DNA from: JAAAPF01 sp964481035
Lineage (GTDB): Bacteria > Pseudomonadota > Alphaproteobacteria > Geminicoccales > Geminicoccaceae
Assembly (NCBI GenBank): GCA_964481035.1
Contig: CAYZSE010000109.1
Span: 1 to 11,843 of the forward strand
DNA length: 11,843 nucleotides
Direction of reading: 5' to 3'
Part shown: piece after piece, positions 6,136-11,843 of the stretch
How the letters are laid out: each line of letters starts with the position of its first letter
Numbering within the stretch: the first letter of the stretch is position 1
Position numbers and translations under genes: made by a program
Notes under the pieces: generated by a model
What the model saw: the letters and a program-made list of their open reading frames with translations, nothing else
Told to the model about the DNA's origin: nothing
Databases searched by the model: none

Positions 6136-8181
6136 TCAATCGCTACGACGGCCTTCGCCATCGACGTCGGGTGGTTCGGAGTTGCGCACGATCCAAGCCC
6201 AGATGCCTTCCAGGACGTTGCCGCCCTCCGCGACCGCGCCGCGCGCGCCGCGCTCGACCGTCTCGACCCAGCCGCCGCCGTCGGCGACCTCGGTGCGCGG
6301 CGGCGCCGGCGCCGGCGCGAGCGGCACGGGCGGTGCCGGCGGGGGTGCCGCCCGCATGACCTCGGCGAACAGCTCGGCCGGCAGGCCGCCGCCGGTCACC
6401 CGCTCCATCGGCGCGTTGTCGTCGTTGCCCAGCCAGACGCCGACGACGAGGTCGTGGCTGTAGCCGATGAACCACGCGTCGCGCCAATCCTGGCTCGTGC
6501 CGGTCTTGCCGCCGACCACCCGATCGCCGGGATCGGCGCGGCGGCCGGTACCGGTGGCGACCACCCCCTTGAGCATCCGGTCCATCATGCCGACGACCTC
6601 CGCCGCGAGAAACGGCTCGCCGAGATCCGGGCTGTTCTCCACCAGCCGCTCGCCTCCGACCTCCGCCCGGCGGATGCCGAAAGGCACAGCGAGCCGGCCA
6701 CCGGTGATGTAGGGCGTGTAGGCGGCGCTCAGCTCCAAGAGCGTGGTCTCGCCGGTGCCGAGCGCCAAGGACGCATTGGCCGGCAGAGCGGAGGCGACGC
6801 CGAGCAGCCGGGCCGTCGCAATGACCTTGCGCCGGCCGACCTCCTCCAAGAGCTTCACCGGCACGGTGTTGCGCGAGCGGATGAAGGCCTCGCCCAGCGT
6901 CATCTCGCCGAGAAAGCGGTCGTCGTAGTTCGAAGGTGCATAGCCGCCGATGCGGATTGGCGCGTCGACCACCCGCATCTCCGGGCGCCAGCCGGCCTGG
7001 AGCGCGGCGAGGTAGACGATCGGCTTGAACGCCGAGCCCGGCTGCCGACGGGCGTCGACGGCGCGGTTGAAGGGTGCCGTGCGGTAGTCGCTGCCGCCGA
7101 TCATCGCCCGCACCCGACCCTGGCGGTCGATCGCCACGACCGCCGCCTGGCCGACGCCCAGACGACGGCCCTCCTCTGCCAGCACCGCCCGCACCGCCTC
7201 GCTCGCCGCCCGCTGGAGGTCGCGGTCGAGCGTCGTCTCGATCACCAGGTTGCGGCCGCCTTCCTGCCAGCCCTCCGGGAGCCGGCGCGTCACCCAGTCG
7301 AGGAACCAGCCGACGTCGCCGGCCTCGGCGTAGGCGACCGGCACCGCCGGCGTGCGGTCGGCGAGCGCGGCCTGCTCGGCGGTGATCCGGCCCGCGTCGA
7401 CCATCGCCGCGAGGACCACGCCCGCCCGCTCGTGCGCGGCTTCGAGGTCGGCGGTCGGTGCCAGCCGCGACGGCGCCTTCAAGAGCCCCGCGAGCAGCGC
7501 GCTCTCGGCGAGGTCGAGGTCGCGGGCGGGCTTGCCGAAATAGCGTTGCGCCGCGGCCTCGACGCCGTAGGCGCCGGCCCCGAGATAGACGCGGTTGAGG
7601 TAGAGGGTGAGGATCTCGTCCTTGGTCAGGCGCGTTTCCAGCCAGACGGCGAGTATCACCTCGCGGATCTTGCGATCGAGCGAGCGCTCGCTCGTCAAGA
7701 ACAGGTTCTTGGCGAGTTGCTGGGTGATCGTGCTGCCGCCCTGGACAACGCCGCCGGCCCGCAGGTTGGCCACCAAGGCCCGCGCCAAGCCCCAGGGGTC
7801 GACGCCGAAATGGCGATAGAAGCGCCGGTCCTCGATGGCGAGCACCGCGTCGACCAGCACCGGCGCCACGTCGTCGAGGTCGGTGAGCGTCGCCTGGTAG
7901 GCGCCCCGCCGCGCGATGACCTCGCCGTCGGCGGCGACGAAGGTGAGGCCCGGTCGCGGGGCGGCGGCGAACAGGGCGTCCGTGTCCGGCAGATCGGGCG
8001 CGTAGGCGTAGAACAGCGCCACCCAACCGACGACGACGACGAACACGAGCGTCGCCAGGGTCCGCAAGGCGCCCCGCACCCACCCCATGAGACCGACCGG
8101 CGCGCGCGCCGACGCTGTCGCTTGGCGCTTCGCCGGGCGACGGGCGTTGGCAGGCGCGGCTCGGCGGCGGTTGGAAGCCAA
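6136..8181 (-). CDS. PBP1A-family bifunctional transglycosylase/transpeptidase
   Basis: A 681-residue class A penicillin-binding protein that polymerises lipid II and cross-links peptidoglycan at the outer face of the inner membrane. In order: an Arg/Ala-rich cytoplasmic tail (about 1-37), one membrane helix (about 38-58, LATLVFVVVVGWVALFY), the GT51 domain with AIEDRRFYRHFG (catalytic Glu117) and GGSTITQQLAKN, and the transpeptidase domain with SxxK (SAFK, Ser383-Lys386), SxN (SRN, 436-438) and KTG (559-561). All catalytic motifs are intact. There is little room for the extra domain found between the two modules in E. coli PBP1A. A Pro/Ala-rich linker (about 612-634) leads to a C-terminal tail with VLEGIWAWIV. 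I place the start at the TTG at 8179-8181 because GGAG lies 7 nt upstream; the frame is open to a TTG at 8211 without such a site. It is separated from the S58 gene by 127 nt of lower GC, probably holding its own promoter, though I find no convincing -35/-10 pair. Confidence 0.96.
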   Translation of the reverse strand: MASNRRRAAPANARRPAKRQATASARAPVGLMGWVRGALRTLATLVFVVVVGWVALFYAYAPDLPDTDALFAAAPRPGLTFVAADGEVIARRGAYQATLTDLDDVAPVLVDAVLAIEDRRFYRHFGVDPWGLARALVANLRAGGVVQGGSTITQQLAKNLFLTSERSLDRKIREVILAVWLETRLTKDEILTLYLNRVYLGAGAYGVEAAAQRYFGKPARDLDLAESALLAGLLKAPSRLAPTADLEAAHERAGVVLAAMVDAGRITAEQAALADRTPAVPVAYAEAGDVGWFLDWVTRRLPEGWQEGGRNLVIETTLDRDLQRAASEAVRAVLAEEGRRLGVGQAAVVAIDRQGRVRAMIGGSDYRTAPFNRAVDARRQPGSAFKPIVYLAALQAGWRPEMRVVDAPIRIGGYAPSNYDDRFLGEMTLGEAFIRSRNTVPVKLLEEVGRRKVIATARLLGVASALPANASLALGTGETTLLELSAAYTPYITGGRLAVPFGIRRAEVGGERLVENSPDLGEPFLAAEVVGMMDRMLKGVVATGTGRRADPGDRVVGGKTGTSQDWRDAWFIGYSHDLVVGVWLGNDDNAPMERVTGGGLPAELFAEVMRAAPPPAPPVPLAPAPAPPRTEVADGGGWVETVERGARGAVAEGGNVLEGIWAWIVRNSEPPDVDGEGRRSD

Positions 8182-8188
8182 TCCCGAT

Positions 8189-8192
8189 CTCC
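8189..8192 (-). promoter_or_regulatory. Shine-Dalgarno GGAG deciding the PBP TTG start
   Basis: On the minus strand GGAG is followed by 7 nt and then TTG (8179-8181). The only longer option, the TTG at 8209-8211, lacks such a site, and the ten residues it would add (including Cys-Cys and Trp) do not look like an extension of the Arg/Ala-rich tail. Confidence 0.55.
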
Positions 8193-8280
8193 AAAAACCG
8201 CAGCAAGTCAAAGTGTTGCGATAACTATCTCGAGACGGTGTTGAAGCTACACCACTTCATCGCGAGGGATAAGCCCCAAC

Positions 8281-8309
8281 AGCGCGCCCGGCGCGAGGCA
8301 ACGCGCGCT
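8281..8309 (-). terminator. Possible hairpin at the end of the amide-hydrolase operon
   Basis: AGCGCGC (8281-8287) pairs exactly with GCGCGCT (8303-8309), a 7-bp stem around 15 nt, beginning at the stop codon of the S58 hydrolase gene. It could mark the end of the operon before the PBP gene. No T-run follows on the minus strand, and alternating GC sequence gives such stems easily, so this is weak. Confidence 0.25.
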
Positions 8310-9259
8310 CAGCTCTCGCGAGCAGCGAGGACGCCGCGCGCGATGGCGCGGGCGGTGACGTCCGCCGCGTGGCTGCCGAGCCTGGCGAGCTCGCCGGCGT
8401 CGACCGCACGGCCCCGGCCGGTCGCGAGCGCGACCACGGTGTCGCCGTCGAAAGGCGTGTGCACCGGGCGCAGCGCGCGGGCGAGGCCGTCCTGGGCCAT
8501 GATCGCGAGCCGGCGCGCCTGCGGCCGGTCGAGCAGGGCGTCGCTGGCGACGACGACGAGCGTCGTGTGGCCGCCGGGCATCGCGCGGTGATCGGCGTCG
8601 AGATCGAAAGGGCCCGCGGGCGGGACGGCGCCGCCGAACTCGCCGGCCTGCTCGAAGGCCCAGGCCCAGGGGACCTCGGTGCCGGGGATCGTCGCCGAGC
8701 CGAGTGCGTTGACGGCCGCCAGCGCCGCCACCGTGAGGCCGGTCGCCGCGTCGCGGATCGAGGCCGTGCCGATGCCGCCCGGGCGCGCGCCGCAGGTGGC
8801 CCCCCGCCCGGCGCCGACGCTGCCCAGGGGGACGTCGAGGCTGCGGGCGAGATAGGCGCGCCGGCCGAGGTCGGCGTAGGTCGCCGTGCGCCGCTCGGGC
8901 GGCCCCTGCGCGAGGTCGAAGAGGATGAGGGCCGGCACGATCGGCACCCGCGCCGGGCCGGCCGCGTAGCCGCGGCCGTCCGCGGCGAGCGCGTCCATGG
9001 CGCCGTCGGCGGCGGCGAGCCCGAAGGCCGAGCCGCCCGAGAGGACCACGGCGTCGATCCGCTCGACCAGGCAGCCCGGCTCGAGCAGCGCCAGCTCGCG
9101 CGTCCCCGGCGCCCCGCCGCGCTGGTCGGCGGCGGCGACGACGGGCATGTCGGCGACGACGATCGTCGTGCCGGTCGGCAGCACGTCGTCCTCGGCGTGG
9201 CCGACCGTGAGGCCGGCGACGTCGGTGAGCGCGTTGCGCGGGCCCGGCCTACTCGTCAA
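8309..9259 (-). CDS. S58/P1 family (DmpA/NylC-like) N-terminal-nucleophile hydrolase
   Basis: A 316-residue member of the P1/DmpA family (MEROPS S58), which includes the L-aminopeptidase/D-esterase DmpA, beta-peptidyl aminopeptidases and the nylon-oligomer hydrolase NylC. These are made as a single chain that cleaves itself just before a Ser or Thr, which becomes the nucleophile. Visible: the family N-terminus NALTDVAGLTVGH, the Gly-rich VLSGGSAFGLAAADG, GGIGTASI, VNALG (Asn184), the cleavage region GGHTTLVVVASDA (likely nucleophile Thr232) and FDGDTVVALATG (Asp271 and Asp273, matching the acidic pair near the NylC site). The residue before the nucleophile is His, where NylC has Asn. No signal peptide is seen, so it is probably cytoplasmic. 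The TTG start at 9257-9259 has GAGG 5 nt upstream and overlaps the amidase stop by 11 nt, indicating coupled translation. Substrate (peptide, beta-peptide, oligoamide) cannot be read from sequence. Confidence 0.93.
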   Translation of the reverse strand: MTSRPGPRNALTDVAGLTVGHAEDDVLPTGTTIVVADMPVVAAADQRGGAPGTRELALLEPGCLVERIDAVVLSGGSAFGLAAADGAMDALAADGRGYAAGPARVPIVPALILFDLAQGPPERRTATYADLGRRAYLARSLDVPLGSVGAGRGATCGARPGGIGTASIRDAATGLTVAALAAVNALGSATIPGTEVPWAWAFEQAGEFGGAVPPAGPFDLDADHRAMPGGHTTLVVVASDALLDRPQARRLAIMAQDGLARALRPVHTPFDGDTVVALATGRGRAVDAGELARLGSHAADVTARAIARGVLAARES

Positions 9260-10685
9260 TGCGGCCTCGCAGGGGCGGATCCGCGCTCACCAGGGGCCTC
9301 TTGCCGGTGAAGCCGGTGTCGCGCTCGAAGGCGCGGGCCAGCCGAAAGAGCGTGGCCTCGGCGAAGGGATGGCCCACGAGCTGCGCCGCGATCGGCAGCC
9401 CGGCCGCATCGAACCCGGTGGGCATGGCGAGGCTCGGCACCCCCAGCACATTGAACGGGCGAAACCACCGGGCGAACTGCGACAGCATCTTCAAGAAGCC
9501 CGGCGTCGCCGCGACGTCGGTCTCGGCGATGGTCGGCACGGGCGCGTCGAGCGCCGGTACCAGGAGCGCGTCGACCTCGGCAAAGCCTGCTTCGCGGAAA
9601 TCCTCGAGCATTCGCGCCCGCAATGACAGCGCTTGCAGGTAGCGCGTCGCCGGCACGAACAGGCCGGGCCCGAGGCGAGCCAGCGTCTGCGGGCCGAAGT
9701 CCTGCGGCCGCTCCCGCATGGCGTTCATGTGGACGGCTGCGCCCTCGACCGTGATGACCATGGTGGCGAGCGGGTTGGCGTCCGCCAGGGCGCCGAGCGG
9801 GACGCCCCGCAGCCGCGTGCCCAGCCGCTCGAAGGTCTGGACCGCCCGATCGAACGCCGCCTGCGCCGGCTCCGACAGGCCGTCGAGGTCGCGCGCCTCC
9901 GGCACGCCCAGAACGAGGCCCCGCGCACCCGTCTCGATCCCTGCCAGATAGTCCGGCACGGGCTGGTCGGCGCTGAAGGGGTCGGCGGGATCATGGCCGG
10001 CCAGCGCCTGCAGCACGAGGGCCGAATCGCGCACCGTGCGACAGAGCGGGCCAACGTGATCGAACGAGGAGGAGAGCGGCATCGCCCCCTGGCGGCTCAC
10101 CCGCCCGTAGGTCGGCTTGATCCCGACGAGGCCGCAGCAGCTCGCCGGGATGCGGATCGACCCGCCGGTGTCCGAGCCAAGGGCCGCGAATACGGCGCCC
10201 GCGGCGACCGATGCCGCCGCGCCGCTCGACGAGCCACCGGTGATCCGCGCCGGGTCCCAGGGGTTCTTGGGCGTGCCCGTGACGCTGTTGTGGCCGGTGA
10301 CACCGAAGGCCAGCTCCACCATGTGCAACCGGCCGACGTCGACGGCACCCGCCTGATCGAGCCGCGCGAGCGCGGTCGCCGTCACCGTCGGGCGGTGCTC
10401 GGCGAGGATGGCCGAGCCGCAGGCGCTCACGCGACCGGCGCGGTAGAACATGTCCTTGTGCGCCATCGGAATGCCGAGCAGGGGCCGCGCGTCGCCGCCG
10501 TCGAGGGCGACCTGCGCGAGCGCCGCCTGGGCGCGCGCCCGCTCCGGCTCGGCGGCGACCAGGACGTGCAGCTCGGGATCGATGTGCTCGAGTGCGCGGA
10601 TCGCCGCCTCGGCCAGCTCGACGGCACCGACCTCGCGTGCCCCGAGCGCCGCCCCGGCCGCCTCGATCGTGGCAAGCTCGGTCAT
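9249..10685 (-). CDS. Amidase-signature family hydrolase
   Basis: A 478-residue amidase-signature enzyme that hydrolyses a carboxamide or similar C-N bond. The Ser-cisSer-Lys triad is readable: Lys77 in MAHKDMF, Ser152 opening SSSG in TGGSSSGAAAS, and Ser176 in SDTGGSIRIPA. The spacings of 75 and 24 residues are those of FAAH-type enzymes. GLVGIKPTYGRVSRQG follows, as usual. Length is normal for a stand-alone amidase. It resembles GatA, but there is no gatB or gatC in the visible part, so a catabolic amidase (AtzE, NylA or similar groups) is more likely than a tRNA amidotransferase subunit. The ATG at 10683-10685 has GAGGGG at 10693-10698, 7 nt upstream, and overlaps the stop of a small upstream ORF as ATGA. 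Its own stop overlaps the S58 hydrolase start. The substrate is unknown. Confidence 0.96.
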   Translation of the reverse strand: MTELATIEAAGAALGAREVGAVELAEAAIRALEHIDPELHVLVAAEPERARAQAALAQVALDGGDARPLLGIPMAHKDMFYRAGRVSACGSAILAEHRPTVTATALARLDQAGAVDVGRLHMVELAFGVTGHNSVTGTPKNPWDPARITGGSSSGAAASVAAGAVFAALGSDTGGSIRIPASCCGLVGIKPTYGRVSRQGAMPLSSSFDHVGPLCRTVRDSALVLQALAGHDPADPFSADQPVPDYLAGIETGARGLVLGVPEARDLDGLSEPAQAAFDRAVQTFERLGTRLRGVPLGALADANPLATMVITVEGAAVHMNAMRERPQDFGPQTLARLGPGLFVPATRYLQALSLRARMLEDFREAGFAEVDALLVPALDAPVPTIAETDVAATPGFLKMLSQFARWFRPFNVLGVPSLAMPTGFDAAGLPIAAQLVGHPFAEATLFRLARAFERDTGFTGKRPLVSADPPLRGRIDE

Positions 10686-10879
10686 CGCCGCGCCCCTCGG
10701 GCGAGCACCGTGCGCAGGCGCCAGGGCTCGTCGTCGAGCCGCAGGCGCGCCGCCGCCCGGTCGAGCGCGTGCACCTGCAGGTGCGCCGCGCCCGCCGCCG
10801 AAGCCGCGCCCGTCGCCGGCGTCTCCAACCCCTGCCAGGCCCGCAACCAGTCCCGCGCGCGTTCCTCGCCCTCATCCAC
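10682..10879 (-). CDS. Small unknown protein coupled to the amidase
   Basis: A 65-residue ORF that I do not recognise. It starts at GTG 10877-10879, with a good AGGAG at 10889-10893 and 9 nt spacing. It ends in TGA overlapping the amidase ATG as ATGA, and the amidase Shine-Dalgarno lies inside its 3' end. Third codon positions are nearly all G or C, as in the neighbouring genes. The protein begins MDEGEERARDWLRAWQ, has an Ala/Gly-rich middle and ends in an Arg-rich segment with RLRLDDEPWRLRTVL; no signal peptide or membrane helix is seen. The same frame is open upstream to 11092, but that part overlaps the MoxR gene and looks like shadow. Small proteins encoded just before an amidase are known (AtzG before AtzE), and size and place fit such a partner. 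However, the C-terminal Pro-x-x-Phe-Arg type ending I associate with AtzG/DUF4089 is absent. It could also be a leader ORF that only serves amidase translation. Confidence 0.5.
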   Translation of the reverse strand: MDEGEERARDWLRAWQGLETPATGAASAAGAAHLQVHALDRAAARLRLDDEPWRLRTVLARGARR

Positions 10880-10888
10880 CGTCAAGGT

Positions 10889-10893
10889 CTCCT
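10889..10893 (-). promoter_or_regulatory. Shine-Dalgarno AGGAG for the small ORF
   Basis: On the minus strand AGGAG stands 9 nt before GTG (10877-10879) and 3 nt before TTG (10883-10885). The spacing favours the GTG. This is the strongest single sign that the 65-residue ORF is translated. The rest of the 122-nt gap up to the MoxR gene (10880-11001) shows no convincing promoter to me. Confidence 0.5.
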
Positions 10894-11001
10894 GCCGCTC
10901 GGCAAGGGGTACGCCCTGCGCGCCGGCGCGGCAAGGCGACGGGCTTGCCAGATGCCCGGCGACACGCCAACAGTCGCCGCGGATGGCGAAGAAGGCCCGA
11001 G

Positions 11002-11843
11002 ATGACCCGCTCGATCGACGACACCCAAGCGCTCCTGACCAAGGGCGACTACGTCGCCGATCGCCCGCTCGCGACCGCAGTCCACCTGGCACTGGCGCTG
11101 CAGCGCCCGCTCTTTGTCGAGGGCGAGGCGGGCGTCGGCAAGACCGAGATCGCCAAGGTGCTGGCCAGGGTCCTCAACAAGCGCCTGGTCCGCCTGCAGT
11201 GCTACGAGGGCCTCGACGTCGCCTCGGCGGTCTACGAGTGGAACTACGCGCGGCAGATGCTCGAGATCCGCATGGCCGAGGTCGCGGGCGACCGCGACCG
11301 GATTTCGCTGGCCAAGGACATCTTCGCCGAGGAGTTCCTGATCCGCCGACCCTTGCTGCAGGCGCTGGTGAGCGACGGTCACGGCGCGCCCGTGCTGCTG
11401 ATCGACGAGCTGGACCGCACCGACGAGCCCTTCGAAGCGTTCCTCTTGGAGGTGCTCTCGGACTTCCAGATCACGGTCCCGGAGCTCGGCACCTTCAAGG
11501 CGGAGGAACCGCCGATCGTCATCATCACGTCGAACCGCACCCGCGAGGTCCACGACGCGCTCAAGCGCCGGTGCTTCTACCACTGGGTCGACTATCCGAC
11601 CGCGGCGCGCGAGCTGGAGATCGTCAAGATCAGGCTGCCGGACGTGCCGGAGAGGCTCTCCAAGGAAGTCGTCGCCTTCGTCGAGCGCCTGCGCGCCGAG
11701 GACCTCTTCAAGCTCCCGGGCGTCGCCGAGACCCTCGACTGGGCCAAGGCGCTGCAGACCCTCGACTGCCTCGAGCTCAGCCCCGACGTCGTCAACGACA
11801 CACTCGGCACGCTGCTCAAGTACCAAGACGACATCATCAAGAT
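11002..11843 (+). CDS. MoxR-family AAA+ ATPase, N-terminal part
   Basis: The first 280 residues of an AAA+ ATPase of the MoxR group, cut by the right edge with no stop. The start is ATG 11002, with GAAGG at 10991-10995 and 6 nt spacing. Walker A is GEAGVGKT (41-48), Walker B is VLLIDELD (131-138), sensor 1 is IITSN (174-178) and the RR of LKRRCFYHW (189-190) is a likely arginine finger. The family couples ATP hydrolysis to remodelling or metal-cofactor insertion in partner proteins, usually with a von Willebrand factor A (VWA) protein encoded next to it; the CoxD subgroup serves CO dehydrogenase-type enzymes. The partner would lie beyond the window. It is transcribed divergently from the amidase operon, 122 nt from the small ORF, so co-regulation is possible but not shown. 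The family is certain; the subgroup (CoxD or general) is not. Confidence 0.95.
   Translation, partial: MTRSIDDTQALLTKGDYVADRPLATAVHLALALQRPLFVEGEAGVGKTEIAKVLARVLNKRLVRLQCYEGLDVASAVYEWNYARQMLEIRMAEVAGDRDRISLAKDIFAEEFLIRRPLLQALVSDGHGAPVLLIDELDRTDEPFEAFLLEVLSDFQITVPELGTFKAEEPPIVIITSNRTREVHDALKRRCFYHWVDYPTAARELEIVKIRLPDVPERLSKEVVAFVERLRAEDLFKLPGVAETLDWAKALQTLDCLELSPDVVNDTLGTLLKYQDDIIK

Noticed and set aside
5833..8244. 803-codon plus-strand open frame covering the PBP gene
   Set aside because: It is the antisense shadow of a PBP with all transpeptidase and transglycosylase motifs intact, and it also overlaps the real PPK2 3' end in another frame.
8182..8308. Search for a sigma-70-like promoter in the lower-GC gap before the PBP gene
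   Set aside because: Pairs such as TAGCTT with AGTTAT at 17 nt match consensus poorly. The gap may hold a promoter, but none can be named from sequence.
8369..9310. 313-codon plus-strand open frame opposite the S58 hydrolase
   Set aside because: Composition is His/Arg/Asp/Gly-rich without motifs; the minus strand carries the conserved S58 motifs.
10952..11005. 17-codon plus-strand ORF ending in ATGA on the MoxR start, a possible leader peptide
   Set aside because: It has no clear Shine-Dalgarno and MoxR has its own well-placed GAAGG, so coupling is not needed; a 4-nt overlap alone can be chance.
10880..11092. Upstream extension of the small minus-strand ORF to a 136-residue protein
   Set aside because: The extra part overlaps the MoxR start region head-on, is Arg/Ser/Gly-rich shadow-like sequence, and the AGGAG plus GTG inside the frame gives a better start.

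Overview
The window is densely coding, very GC-rich bacterial DNA (about 70% G+C by eye, with codon third positions almost all G or C). It looks like chromosome from an alphaproteobacterium, perhaps a Rhodospirillales- or Geminicoccales-like lineage. The placement rests on the class I (archaeal-type) lysyl-tRNA synthetase, the TIGR01459-like HAD protein, base composition and gene content; it is an inference without a database search. I see no tRNA, rRNA, CRISPR array, transposase, phage gene or integration scar.

Left block (1-4712, + strand): a tightly packed housekeeping run. It holds the C-terminal end of a HAD-superfamily hydrolase, class I lysyl-tRNA synthetase, the 16S rRNA m5C methyltransferase RsmB, and the bifunctional purine enzyme PurH. 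Junctions are a 7-nt overlap, an ATGA overlap and a 2-nt gap, so one translationally coupled operon for translation and purine synthesis is likely.

Middle block (4684-8181): a membrane-anchored DUF218 (SanA/YdcF-like) gene on the minus strand converges on purH with a 29-nt overlap. It also starts head-to-head with a polyphosphate kinase 2 gene on the plus strand, and the two 5' ends appear to overlap around a perfect 10-bp palindrome containing ATG codons on both strands. PPK2 then converges on a minus-strand bifunctional PBP1A-family peptidoglycan synthase, with a possible bidirectional hairpin terminator between them. DUF218 and the PBP both belong to envelope biology.

Right block (8309-10879, minus strand): a three-gene operon of overlapping frames, read right to left. 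It comprises a 65-residue unknown ORF, an amidase-signature hydrolase and an S58 (DmpA/NylC/P1) self-cleaving N-terminal-nucleophile hydrolase. This is the most interesting part of the window: two unrelated amide-bond hydrolases plus a small protein, coupled by ATGA and 11-nt overlaps, suggest a small catabolic or detoxifying module for an amide or short oligoamide. Divergent from it, after a 122-nt gap, a MoxR-family AAA+ ATPase begins at 11002 and runs off the right edge.

Five of the ten visible start codons appear to be GTG or TTG. Several starts were chosen from Shine-Dalgarno position rather than longest frame. No obviously new defence or mobile system is present; the findings are modest and are scored that way.
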